From Candidatus Latescibacterota bacterium (GTDB lineage Bacteria > JAAXHH01): a stretch of DNA of 8,990 bases. Under the pieces are notes generated by a model. The model was not told where the DNA came from. It did no database searches and worked only from the letters and a program-made list of their open reading frames with translations. The stretch lies in contig JAJECR010000087.1 of the NCBI GenBank assembly GCA_022821935.1, forward strand, positions 1 to 8,990, read 5' to 3'. The position numbers and the translations under genes are program-made. Below, one piece after another: positions 1 through 6,348 of this stretch (its first letter is position 1; every line of letters starts with the position of its first letter).

Positions 1-600
1 AGGTTCGCGGACGGCGGCTTGGATCTCGTGGGATTGGGCACGGCCTTCGAGTATCATTCGGTCGATCCCGCGGAGGTCCGGGCCAACGTGGACGGTACCT
101 TCGAATACGCGAAGCTGGCGGCAGACCTCGGGTGTCCGGGCGTCAAGGTACGCCCCAACGGTCTGCAAACGGAAGCGGGCATCCCGGAAGAGGAGACCCT
201 CGAACAGATCGGAAAGGCCGTCGGGGAATGCGCGGAAGCGGCGGCCGGTCTCGGCGTGCAGATCCGGGTCGAGGTACACGGCCGGGACACCCAGGAGCCG
301 CGGCGCATGCGGGCCATCATGGACCATGCGGACCATCCCAATGCATATATCTGCTGGAACTCGAATTTCGGCGAAGTGGTGGACGGTTCCATCGAGGCCA
401 ACTACCGGCTGTTGAGCCACCGGATCGGCCTGGTGCACATCACCGAAATCTACCGCCCCGAGTATCCCTGGCGGGAGTTGTTCCGCCTGCTTGAAGAAGA
501 CGGATACAACGGGTACACGCTCGCGGAAATCGGCCACAGCCCCGAACCCGAACGGCTGATGGGATACTACAAGGCCCTCTGGGAAGCGTACCAGGCATGA
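1..600 (+). CDS. Sugar phosphate isomerase/epimerase-like TIM-barrel protein, 5'-truncated
   Basis: This is the C-terminal 199 residues of a xylose-isomerase-like TIM-barrel protein (AP endonuclease 2 / sugar isomerase superfamily), a soluble metal-dependent isomerase or epimerase of unknown substrate. The reading frame is open to the left edge, so the gene starts outside the window; the TTG at 19 is an internal leucine codon. The four positions that usually bind the metal can be placed (numbering from base 1): E91 in RVEVHG, N120 in CWNSN, H146 in LVHITEI and E176 in TLAEIG. The second ligand is normally Asp and is Asn here. The C-terminal part with YPWRELF and DGYNGY is typical of environmental members. 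Family members are usually 260-300 residues, so about a third is missing. The next gene follows after 137 nt on the same strand. The family call is firm; the substrate cannot be read from sequence. Confidence 0.85.
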   Translation, partial: RFADGGLDLVGLGTAFEYHSVDPAEVRANVDGTFEYAKLAADLGCPGVKVRPNGLQTEAGIPEEETLEQIGKAVGECAEAAAGLGVQIRVEVHGRDTQEPRRMRAIMDHADHPNAYICWNSNFGEVVDGSIEANYRLLSHRIGLVHITEIYRPEYPWRELFRLLEEDGYNGYTLAEIGHSPEPERLMGYYKALWEAYQA

Positions 601-630
601 CGGCGGTCGCGGCGCCTAACCGCGAATAAG

Positions 631-664
631 CGCGGGAACCGGCCGCTCCGCGGGAACCCGGCCG
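631..664 (+). repeat. Local direct repeat, 18-bp period
   Basis: CGCGGGAACCGGCCG (631-645) recurs at 649-664 with one extra C. The copies lie in the spacer between the isomerase and aminotransferase genes and partly form the arms of the GC hairpin there. Function unknown; it could be a small tandem duplication. Confidence 0.6.
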
Positions 665-665
665 G
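639..665 (+). terminator. Possible GC hairpin downstream of the isomerase gene
   Basis: CCGGCCG (639-645) is exactly complementary to CGGCCGG (659-665), giving a 7-bp stem with a 13-nt loop, 39 nt after the isomerase stop. No T-tract follows, so it would be at best a weak or Rho-assisted terminator, or an mRNA-stabilising hairpin. Confidence 0.25.
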
Positions 666-666
666 C

Positions 667-719
667 CCTGGCTCATTTGAAGGACCTCTGCCGCTCCTGA
701 TTCATTTAGAGGACATCTG
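667..719 (+). repeat. Imperfect direct repeat (24-bp unit, 29-bp period) upstream of the aminotransferase
   Basis: Copy 1 spans 667-690 and copy 2 spans 696-719; 19 of 24 positions agree. The shared blocks are CCTG, TCATTT, AGGAC and TCTG in the same order and spacing. Copy 2 ends immediately before the putative ribosome-binding site of the aminotransferase (AAAGGA, 720-725). A tandem operator or a diverged duplication are both possible. Confidence 0.65.
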
Positions 720-737
720 AAAGGAATACCCGCATAT

Positions 738-2063
738 ATGACAACGGCACAGAAGACCTCTCCGGCGTCTGTCTATCGCAGCCGGACGCCAGCGTCCCAC
801 GAAGCGTTCAAGCGCACGGGCGAGGTCATGCCCGGCGTCGCCAAGGGCGCCTACTACTACGCGCCGTACCCGGTCACCATCGCGCGGGCCGAAGGCTGCC
901 ATCTGTACGACGTGGACGGAAACCGGTACGTGGATTTCGCCAATCACCACACGACGCAGATCCTGGGGCACAATCATCCCGCCGTCGTCCGGGCCGTGGA
1001 GCGACAGCTCGAGCAGGGCATCGCCGTGGCAGGCCCCATGGGTACCGAGACCGCGCTGGCGGAAGCGCTGTGCCGCAGGGTGGAATCACTCGAAATGATC
1101 CGGTTCTGCAATTCCGGGACGGAGGCGACGCTGCACGCGATCCGGCTGGCACGGGAGTACACGGGCCGGCACGTCATCGCCAAATTCGAAGGCGGATACC
1201 ACGGCAGCCACGACGCCGTGGAGATAAGCACATCGCCCGACCTGGCGAAGGCGGGACCCGCGGACCGTCCGGTACCCGTGGCCAGCGCCGGGGGCATGCC
1301 CCCCAACGCCACCGACAACGTCGTCATTCTTCCCTTCGACGACGAAGCGGCCGTAGAAGCGATTATCGAGGAAAAAAGGGATGAGCTGGCAGCCGTGATC
1401 CTCGATCCGAAGACGGGCGTCATCCCCCAGCGTCTGGACTTCGTGAAGGCGGTACGGGAGATCACAGCCAAATACGGGGTGCTCCTGATCCTGGACGAAA
1501 TCGTGGGATTCCGCGCGTCACCGGGTGGTGTCCAGTCCCAGTGCGGCATCCTGCCCGACCTGAGCACCTACGGAAAGATCGTGGGCGGCGGTTTTCCCGT
1601 TGGCGCTTTCGGTGGACGCCGGGAACTGATGTCCCTGCTGGATCCCACCCAGGGCAAGGTGCGGGTGTTCCAGAGCGGTTCTTTCAGCGCCCACCCGGTC
1701 GCCATGGCCGCGGGTCACGCCATGCTTGAAGTGCTGACGCCGGATGTATACGAACGGATGGACCGCCTCACCGATCGCCTGGTGGATGGCCTCGAGGGCG
1801 TGTTCACTCGCACCGGCACCGTGGCGACGGCGGTCGCGTCCGGCTCGACGTTCAGTATCTACTTTACGAGGGGACCAGTCAGGACCTACCGCGCCGTGGC
1901 GGCGGCGGACAAGGGTCCCGTATCCGATATTTACCTGTCCCTGCTGAACAGGGGCTATTACCTGTCGAACGGCCTCGCCATGAACTGCCTCTCGGCGGCC
2001 ATGAACGAATCGCATATCGACGGCCTTGTCGCGGCCATGGCCGAGGCGCTGGAGGAAAACTGA
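738..2063 (+). CDS. Class-III PLP-dependent aminotransferase, glutamate-1-semialdehyde aminomutase-like
   Basis: A 441-residue cytosolic fold-type I aminotransferase of the class-III (GSA aminomutase / omega-transaminase) family. Visible landmarks are the LYDVDGNRYVDF strand (57-67), LGHNHP (76-81), the phosphate-binding SGTEA (126-130), GGYHG (152-156), the ILDE strand with D253 that contacts the PLP pyridine nitrogen, and the Schiff-base lysine K280 in TYGKIVGGG. Overall similarity is closest to HemL. However, the HemL VMTGFR element is IVGFR, one residue shorter, and the SGNP element is SAHP, so I do not assign haem biosynthesis. It more likely transaminates another amine or amino acid. 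The ATG at 738 is preceded by AAAGGA (720-725) at a rather long 12-nt spacing. It lies between the isomerase and a solute-binding protein on the same strand, so a catabolic operon is possible but unproven. Confidence 0.9.
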   Translation: MTTAQKTSPASVYRSRTPASHEAFKRTGEVMPGVAKGAYYYAPYPVTIARAEGCHLYDVDGNRYVDFANHHTTQILGHNHPAVVRAVERQLEQGIAVAGPMGTETALAEALCRRVESLEMIRFCNSGTEATLHAIRLAREYTGRHVIAKFEGGYHGSHDAVEISTSPDLAKAGPADRPVPVASAGGMPPNATDNVVILPFDDEAAVEAIIEEKRDELAAVILDPKTGVIPQRLDFVKAVREITAKYGVLLILDEIVGFRASPGGVQSQCGILPDLSTYGKIVGGGFPVGAFGGRRELMSLLDPTQGKVRVFQSGSFSAHPVAMAAGHAMLEVLTPDVYERMDRLTDRLVDGLEGVFTRTGTVATAVASGSTFSIYFTRGPVRTYRAVAAADKGPVSDIYLSLLNRGYYLSNGLAMNCLSAAMNESHIDGLVAAMAEALEEN

Positions 2064-2070
2064 CACCCCT

Positions 2071-2087
2071 GGCCGGTCATGCCGGTC
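2071..2087 (+). terminator. Possible weak hairpin after the aminotransferase
   Basis: A 6-bp stem with one G-T pair (2071-2076 with 2082-2087, loop TCATG) begins 7 nt after the stop codon, followed by a T/C-rich but interrupted stretch. It may attenuate rather than stop transcription into the solute-binding protein gene. Confidence 0.3.
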
Positions 2088-2136
2088 CGTCTTCTCTGAT
2101 CTTCACTAAAAGATCTTTCAAAAACAGGAAGAAACC

Positions 2137-3822
2137 ATGTCCCATGCTTTGAAGTGCGCTATCAAGTGCGCGACCGTCATTCCGCCCGTCATACTCGGAT
2201 CGGTTGCCGTCATCTTTCTGATCCCCCTGCTGATTTCGGCGCAGAGCGGAAGTTCCGGTGAATCAGCCGCAAGACCCCTGCCGCAGGACGCTTCCCCCCA
2301 GGGCCAGCAGGTCTTCCGTTACATGAGCCCGGAACCCCGCACACTCGACTCGGCCATCAACGACTACGACACGGAAGATACCATCATCCCCTTCGAGCCC
2401 CTGCTCCGCCGCGATCCGAACTGGAATCCGGAACCCGCGGCAGCCGACGGCTACGAGTCATCCCCAGACGGCAAGACCTGGACCTTTCACCTGCGCGAAG
2501 GCGCGCGGTGGAGCGACGGCCGGCCCGTCACGGCCCATGACTTCGTGTATTCCTTCCGCCGCATGCTGGATCCGCAGGAGGCCAACCCGTACGGGTTCTT
2601 CTATCACGATTTCAAGAACGCGCGGCCCATCAACCGCGGCGAAATCAAGGACCTGACCCAGCTGGGTGTCCGCGCCGCCGACGATCGCACGCTGGTCATC
2701 GAGACGGAGAAATCGGCCCCGTACCTGCCCTATATCGTATCTTACGGAAACGCCCTGCCCGTACCCCCATGGCAGGTTGAAAAGTACGAAAGGAAATGGA
2801 CCCGTCTTGAAAACATCGTCTCGAATTCGGGCTTCAAAGTATCGGAATGGGTCACGGGCAGCCATATGACCTTCGTCCCGGACCCCATGTACAACGGTCC
2901 CCATAAGCCCTACCTGGAAAAGGTCATCCATCCCTTCCGCAACGCGGCGGTGGCCACGGTACTCGCCTACGAAAACAACGAGGTGGACCGTGAACTCGTC
3001 GACGTGACCGACATGCCGCGGATCATGGCGGACCCCGAACTCGCGCCGGACCTGGTCAAGGTGGCGGCCAGGGCATCGTGGTATCTTTTCTTCCGCACCC
3101 GCCAGCCGCCTTTCGACGACGTACGGGTCCGGGAGGCCTTCACCCGGGCGATCGACCGGGAGGTCATCACCAAGATCCTGCTGGGCGATACGGCTGTGCC
3201 AGCCTATTCCATGATCCCGCCCGAATTCGCGGAATACAACGGTCCGGCCATGAAGCCCTACCAGGCCTACGATCCCGCAAGGGCCCGGGAACTCATCAGG
3301 GAAGCCGGCTATCCGCGGGGCCGAGGATTCCCCCGCCAGGAAATGTGGCTGCGCGCGCCCAATCCCACCATCAAGCGGATCAGCGAGGCCATCATGGCCA
3401 TGCTGAAGGAGAACATCGGGGTCGATATCACCATCCGAAGCGCCGACCGAACCATGTATATGAACAACATGTACAACTGGCGTATGAACCTTGGCCTGAT
3501 CGTGTTCTACGCCGATTATCTCGACCCGCGCAACATGCTCGACATGATCTGGCACTCGCAGCCGCAGGGATACGGCCGGTCGGATTGGACGAACGCGGAA
3601 TTCGACAGGCTGGTGGAGCAGGCGGCGGCGGAACTGGACAGGCAAAAGCGCCGCGCGCTTTATGCGGAGGCGGAAGAGATCATGGTGGCCGACTACGCCG
3701 GGGCTTTTCTGTTCCACCCGGTGAACCTGGAGCTCAGGAAGCCCTGGGTGAAGGGGATGACGGAAAATCCGGACGGCACTGTCGGGGCCATGGACTATAC
3801 CCGAGTCTACATCGCCCGCTGA
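2137..3822 (+). CDS. OppA-like peptide ABC transporter solute-binding protein (family 5)
   Basis: A 561-residue extracytoplasmic solute-binding protein of the DppA/OppA family (SBP_bac_5), which normally delivers oligopeptides or similar ligands to an ABC permease. The start has a clear SD (AGGAA at 2126-2130, 6-nt spacer). Residues 1-36 carry a basic N-terminus and a hydrophobic segment (about 13-34) ending in LLISAQS. This is a signal peptide or signal anchor with no lipobox cysteine, since C7 and C11 lie before the hydrophobic core. The family signature follows: PRTLD at 67-71, SSPDGKTWTFHLREGARWS around 108-126, and VTAHDFVYSFRRM (131-143). A VREAFTRAIDRE segment lies near 330-342 and the C-terminal region has the usual LYAEAEEIM helix. 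Length is normal for the family. No permease or ATPase gene lies in the window, so it is an orphan here or its partners are elsewhere. Ligand unknown. Confidence 0.93.
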   Translation: MSHALKCAIKCATVIPPVILGSVAVIFLIPLLISAQSGSSGESAARPLPQDASPQGQQVFRYMSPEPRTLDSAINDYDTEDTIIPFEPLLRRDPNWNPEPAAADGYESSPDGKTWTFHLREGARWSDGRPVTAHDFVYSFRRMLDPQEANPYGFFYHDFKNARPINRGEIKDLTQLGVRAADDRTLVIETEKSAPYLPYIVSYGNALPVPPWQVEKYERKWTRLENIVSNSGFKVSEWVTGSHMTFVPDPMYNGPHKPYLEKVIHPFRNAAVATVLAYENNEVDRELVDVTDMPRIMADPELAPDLVKVAARASWYLFFRTRQPPFDDVRVREAFTRAIDREVITKILLGDTAVPAYSMIPPEFAEYNGPAMKPYQAYDPARARELIREAGYPRGRGFPRQEMWLRAPNPTIKRISEAIMAMLKENIGVDITIRSADRTMYMNNMYNWRMNLGLIVFYADYLDPRNMLDMIWHSQPQGYGRSDWTNAEFDRLVEQAAAELDRQKRRALYAEAEEIMVADYAGAFLFHPVNLELRKPWVKGMTENPDGTVGAMDYTRVYIAR

Positions 3823-3851
3823 TGATCTCCCGCGGAGAAACCCGCAGCCGC

Positions 3852-3872
3852 AACACCGTGCCGTAACACCGT
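3852..3872 (+). repeat. Short direct repeat AACACCGT, 13-bp period
   Basis: AACACCGT occurs at 3852-3859 and 3865-3872, in the spacer between the solute-binding protein stop and its terminator. It is short and could be chance; it is listed because most other spacers here show the same kind of local repeat. Confidence 0.35.
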
Positions 3873-3885
3873 CGCGGGGCAAACG

Positions 3886-3925
3886 AAAAAGCCTCCGCTT
3901 GAATCAATAACAGCGGAGGCTTTTT
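3886..3925. terminator. Strong bidirectional factor-independent terminator
   Basis: GCCTCCGCT (3891-3899) pairs perfectly with AGCGGAGGC (3912-3920) across a 12-nt loop. The stem is flanked by AAAAA (3886-3890) and TTTTT (3921-3925), so an RNA from either strand has a GC stem followed by a U-run. It sits between the convergent solute-binding protein (+) and TPR (-) genes and should end both transcripts. Confidence 0.93.
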
Positions 3926-3968
3926 ACTATGTAATACTACGCAATCAGTCTGTCGATCCCGACGCCAG

Positions 3969-4562
3969 TTACCCTATCGCGTCCTTCATCTGGGCGACGA
4001 TGTCTCTGATTGACTTTGCGTTCCTGGCCCGGGGCGCCAGCCTCAGGTAGTTCTCATAGGATTTGATCGCGTTGCGATAGTCTTCCCGGGTCTGGTACAG
4101 GATGCCCAGGTTGTAGTGCCAGTTCGCCTTGCGGCCGTTGATCTGAATTGCCGCCTGGTACGAGCGGATGGCGTTCCTGGTGCTCTTGATCTTCCGGTAC
4201 GCGCCGCCCAACGCGGCGTGGGCATCGGCGTACTTGGCGTCAAGCTGCGTGGCCTTCTGGTATGATTTGATCGCATTGGACGTCTGGCGCGCCTTTTCCT
4301 GGGACAGCCCCAGGTTGTAGAAGGCTTCCTTGTAATCTTCCTTCAGCTCGACGGCCTTTTGAAAGGCGGAGATGGCGTCCGAGTACTGTCCCGCCTTGTA
4401 ATACGCGATGCCGAGATTGTAATGACGCGGGGGGTCGTCCGGCATGGCTTCAACTTTTGTCTTCGCATCCGCGATCGTCTGGGCCTGCACCACCGGGGCG
4501 GCGATAAATGCAGCCAGCATCGTAAAAGCGGCGAGACGGTACAACTTCCTGATGCGTGTCAT
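3969..4562 (-). CDS. Secreted/periplasmic tetratricopeptide-repeat protein
   Basis: A 197-residue protein made of a signal peptide and four TPR units, likely a periplasmic protein-protein interaction scaffold. The start is placed at ATG 4562 rather than the in-frame ATG at 4601. GGAGG (4570-4574) stands 7 nt before it, and the protein then begins with a classic signal peptide: basic MTRIRKLYR, hydrophobic core about 11-22, and a VQA cleavage site before Q28. Four contiguous 34-residue repeats follow at 44-77, 78-111, 112-145 and 146-179, each with the TPR pattern (HYNLGIAYYKAGQYSDAI in unit 1). A short charged helix (180-197) closes the protein. There is no catalytic domain, so partners cannot be inferred. 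It is divergent from the cysteine-dioxygenase-like gene and convergent with the solute-binding protein. It could equally be a generic TPR protein with no link to either neighbour. Confidence 0.9.
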   Translation of the reverse strand: MTRIRKLYRLAAFTMLAAFIAAPVVQAQTIADAKTKVEAMPDDPPRHYNLGIAYYKAGQYSDAISAFQKAVELKEDYKEAFYNLGLSQEKARQTSNAIKSYQKATQLDAKYADAHAALGGAYRKIKSTRNAIRSYQAAIQINGRKANWHYNLGILYQTREDYRNAIKSYENYLRLAPRARNAKSIRDIVAQMKDAIG

Positions 4563-4654
4563 CCTGATTCCTCCGTTGGATAACCTGGAACAAATGGGCA
4601 CTGAGTATTAGTGGACAATTGGTATGCTTAAGCGTATATTGAGTCCAAGATAGA

Positions 4655-4697
4655 TATAATACGGTATTTTCATATGAAATGCAAGTCATATTCTCAA
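4655..4697. promoter_or_regulatory. AT-rich divergent promoter region with a 12-bp palindrome
   Basis: The spacer between the TPR and cysteine-dioxygenase-like genes (4563-4741) is clearly more AT-rich than the rest of the window around 4602-4700. On + there is a perfect TATAAT (4655-4660) but no good -35 at 16-18 nt. On - there are two candidates: TTGAGA (4692-4697) with 17 nt to TATGAA (4669-4674), and TTGCAT (4679-4684) with 17 nt to TATTAT (4656-4661). The perfect palindrome TTTCATATGAAA (4668-4679) lies 7 nt past the + TATAAT and overlaps the - candidates, as an operator would. Promoter function is inferred; exact start sites are uncertain. Confidence 0.45.
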
Positions 4698-4729
4698 CTA
4701 CCTGCGGAAGATAAGGAAAGAGATGATCG

Positions 4730-4735
4730 AGGAGG
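4730..4735 (+). promoter_or_regulatory. Ribosome-binding site deciding a GTG start
   Basis: AGGAGG, a near-perfect Shine-Dalgarno, stands 6 nt before GTG 4742. It supports GTG as the start of the cysteine-dioxygenase-like gene rather than any later ATG. Confidence 0.85.
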
Positions 4736-4741
4736 CCATCG

Positions 4742-5290
4742 GTGACTCGATACACGGTCGATGATTTCCTTGGCGATGCCCGGGAAATCGTGGGAGAACA
4801 CGGCATCAGGGACGGGCTGGAGGCGATCCGGGAGAATACCGAGCGCCTGCTCCGCCAGCCTGACTTGCTGGAAACCTACGTGGACATGGGCGAATACAGG
4901 GGCCATACCGTGATCGGCCATGATCCCGAAACCAATATCCACGTCATTGTCCACGGCGGTCGAAAAGGCGGCACTTCCCCGCCCCACGATCACGGCCCCT
5001 GCAGCGTGATCTATGGAAACTACACGGGCCATACGCTAATGCGCCGGTGGCGGCGACTGGACGACGGCGGGTCCGAGGGTCAGGCCCGTCTCGAGGTGGC
5101 CAGGGAATACACCGTCGGCGCAGGCGAGGCGACCGCCTTCGCACAAGGGGATATCCACTCCATCGACTATCCCGACGGCGCCTTCTTCGTCCGGGTGACC
5201 GTGGGTGACGTGGAAAAGCAGAAAACGCGCCGTTTCGATCTCGAACGGGGGATCGTGGAGATCGACGACCGGGCGGCTCGGGCGGAGTAG
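4742..5290 (+). CDS. Cysteine dioxygenase-like cupin, putative non-haem iron (thiol) dioxygenase
   Basis: A 182-residue cytosolic protein, starting at GTG with a strong SD. A helical N-terminus (1-50) precedes a cupin barrel resembling type-I cysteine dioxygenases and related thiol dioxygenases. The first cupin motif is PPHDHGPCSVIYGNYTG, with H82 and H84 as likely iron ligands; the usual glutamate ligand of ordinary cupins is absent, as in thiol dioxygenases. The third histidine would be H139 in FAQGDIHSI, completing a 3-His site. Cysteine dioxygenases oxidise a thiol to a sulfinate with O2. Bacterial relatives with HDHG include uncharacterised proteins, so the substrate here is open. C87 lies three residues after H84, but I cannot say whether it forms a crosslink. 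The desaturase gene follows after 90 nt on the same strand. The cupin fold is near certain; the CDO-like assignment is probable. Confidence 0.8.
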   Translation: MTRYTVDDFLGDAREIVGEHGIRDGLEAIRENTERLLRQPDLLETYVDMGEYRGHTVIGHDPETNIHVIVHGGRKGGTSPPHDHGPCSVIYGNYTGHTLMRRWRRLDDGGSEGQARLEVAREYTVGAGEATAFAQGDIHSIDYPDGAFFVRVTVGDVEKQKTRRFDLERGIVEIDDRAARAE

Positions 5291-5329
5291 CGGACCACGA
5301 TCCGCCAATTGACGATCCGCCGGACCACG
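5291..5329 (+). repeat. Interleaved short direct repeats
   Basis: CGGACCACG occurs at 5291-5299 and 5321-5329 (30-bp period), and ACGATCCGCC at 5297-5306 and 5312-5321 (15-bp period). The two sets interlock and begin at the base after the cysteine-dioxygenase-like stop codon. Function unknown. Confidence 0.6.
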
Positions 5330-5338
5330 GCCTGTAAA
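5309..5338 (+). promoter_or_regulatory. Candidate promoter for the desaturase gene
   Basis: TTGACG (5309-5314) and TGTAAA (5333-5338) are separated by 18 nt and lie 42 nt before the desaturase ATG. The -35 is a 5/6 match and the -10 a 4/6 match. If used, the desaturase could be transcribed separately from the upstream cupin. This is a pattern match only. Confidence 0.35.
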
Positions 5339-5380
5339 TGAAATCAAATCCGGTCCACCTGTTTCAAATGCTCCCAACCG

Positions 5381-6334
5381 ATGTCTGTTCCTGAAAACAG
5401 CGTGAAGCAACCCCCGGTAAAACCCACCGATATCGTTCCCCCAGACCGGCTCAGTGCGTTGCTCCAGCGACGTAACCTGCCGGGTCTTGTCTTCCTCGCA
5501 GGCCACGGGCTGGCCACGCTGCTCACCGGGTACCTGGTGTCGCTCGCCCTGGGAACGTGGTGGCTGGCACCGGCTCTGCTGGCCCATGGCACCGTCGTGG
5601 TGCACTGGTTCGCGCCCTTCCATGAATGCTCACACGGAACGGCCTTCAGAAGCGCGGCGATGAACCGGATCGTCTGCTGGATCACCGGCACGGGGCTGTT
5701 TCTCATTCCCGCTTATTTCCGGTACGAGCACCTGGCCCATCATTCCCACACGCAGATCACCGGCGACGATCCCGAGATGATCCCCATGGCGGAACGCCTC
5801 GGCGGCTATCTCTGGTATGCGACGGGCATTCCCTATTTCTACAGTAACCTGACCGCCCTGGTCCGGATGCTCTTCGGACGGTTCAACGCGGTGGAAACGA
5901 AATTCCTGCCCCGGCGGGAACGGGGAAACGTGGTTATGGAGTCCTGGAGCATGGTCCTGGTGTACGGAGCGCTGGCGGCCGCGTCGATCTGGTTCGACAC
6001 GACGGCGGTGCTCCTGTACTGGCTGGCGCCCCGTCTCCTGGGCGAACCCGTCATGCGCCTCATACGCATGTCCGAGCATACGGGCTGCCCCCGCGTGCGC
6101 CATATCCTGCTCAACACGCGGACCGTACTGACCATCCCCCTGGTCCGGTGGTTGAACTGGAACAACGCGTACCACGCCGAGCACCACGCCATACCCACCG
6201 TGCCCTTTCACGCCCTGGGCGACCTGCACCGGATCATGGGTCCCCATTTCGAAGAAGTGCGTCCGGGATACGTGAATACGCAACTGCACCTGGTGTCGAA
6301 CGGGATGAAAAACAGCGCCGCGCGGAGCGGCTGA
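5381..6334 (+). CDS. Membrane-bound fatty acid desaturase family protein
   Basis: A 317-residue integral membrane diiron oxidase of the fatty acid desaturase/hydroxylase superfamily. It would use O2 and two electrons to desaturate or hydroxylate an acyl chain or other lipid. The three histidine boxes are present: H81-ECS-H85, H117-LA-H120-H121 (followed by H123), and H265-AE-H268-H269; an additional conserved-looking H233 lies in MSEHTG. Hydrophobic segments lie near 33-58, 60-80, 95-112 and 190-220. The NTRT and NNAYHAEHH context near the C-terminus is typical of soluble-electron-donor desaturases of bacteria; no fused cytochrome b5 or reductase domain is present. ATG 5381 is the only ATG in frame after a stop at 5339, but no clear SD precedes it, so the start is less certain. 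The stop is 14 nt from the stop of the convergent cupin. Substrate unknown. Confidence 0.9.
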   Translation: MSVPENSVKQPPVKPTDIVPPDRLSALLQRRNLPGLVFLAGHGLATLLTGYLVSLALGTWWLAPALLAHGTVVVHWFAPFHECSHGTAFRSAAMNRIVCWITGTGLFLIPAYFRYEHLAHHSHTQITGDDPEMIPMAERLGGYLWYATGIPYFYSNLTALVRMLFGRFNAVETKFLPRRERGNVVMESWSMVLVYGALAAASIWFDTTAVLLYWLAPRLLGEPVMRLIRMSEHTGCPRVRHILLNTRTVLTIPLVRWLNWNNAYHAEHHAIPTVPFHALGDLHRIMGPHFEEVRPGYVNTQLHLVSNGMKNSAARSG

Positions 6335-6346
6335 CCGGCGGGTCGG
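6331..6346. terminator. Possible hairpin over the convergent desaturase/cupin stops
   Basis: A 6-bp stem with one G-T pair (6331-6336 with 6341-6346, loop GGCG) covers the desaturase stop codon in the 14-nt gap before the convergent cupin. It has no T-tract on either side. With so little space it is the only candidate for a shared end signal. Confidence 0.22.
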
Positions 6347-6348
6347 AC

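Noticed and set aside
19..600. TTG 19 as the start of the isomerase gene
   Set aside because: The frame is open to base 1 and encodes a plausible continuation of the TIM barrel, so the gene begins outside the window and TTG 19 is an internal leucine codon.
738..2063. Assigning hemL
   Set aside because: The characteristic GSA aminomutase loops differ and no haem genes are adjacent, so only a family-level call is supported.
2458..3882. 474-residue open frame antisense to the solute-binding protein
   Set aside because: It lies almost wholly opposite a strongly supported gene and is low in complexity and rich in Arg/Gly/His, as expected for a GC-rich shadow frame.
4563..4601. ATG 4601 as the start of the TPR protein
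   Set aside because: It would add 13 polar residues before the signal peptide and lacks an SD; ATG 4562 has GGAGG at 7 nt and gives a normal signal peptide.
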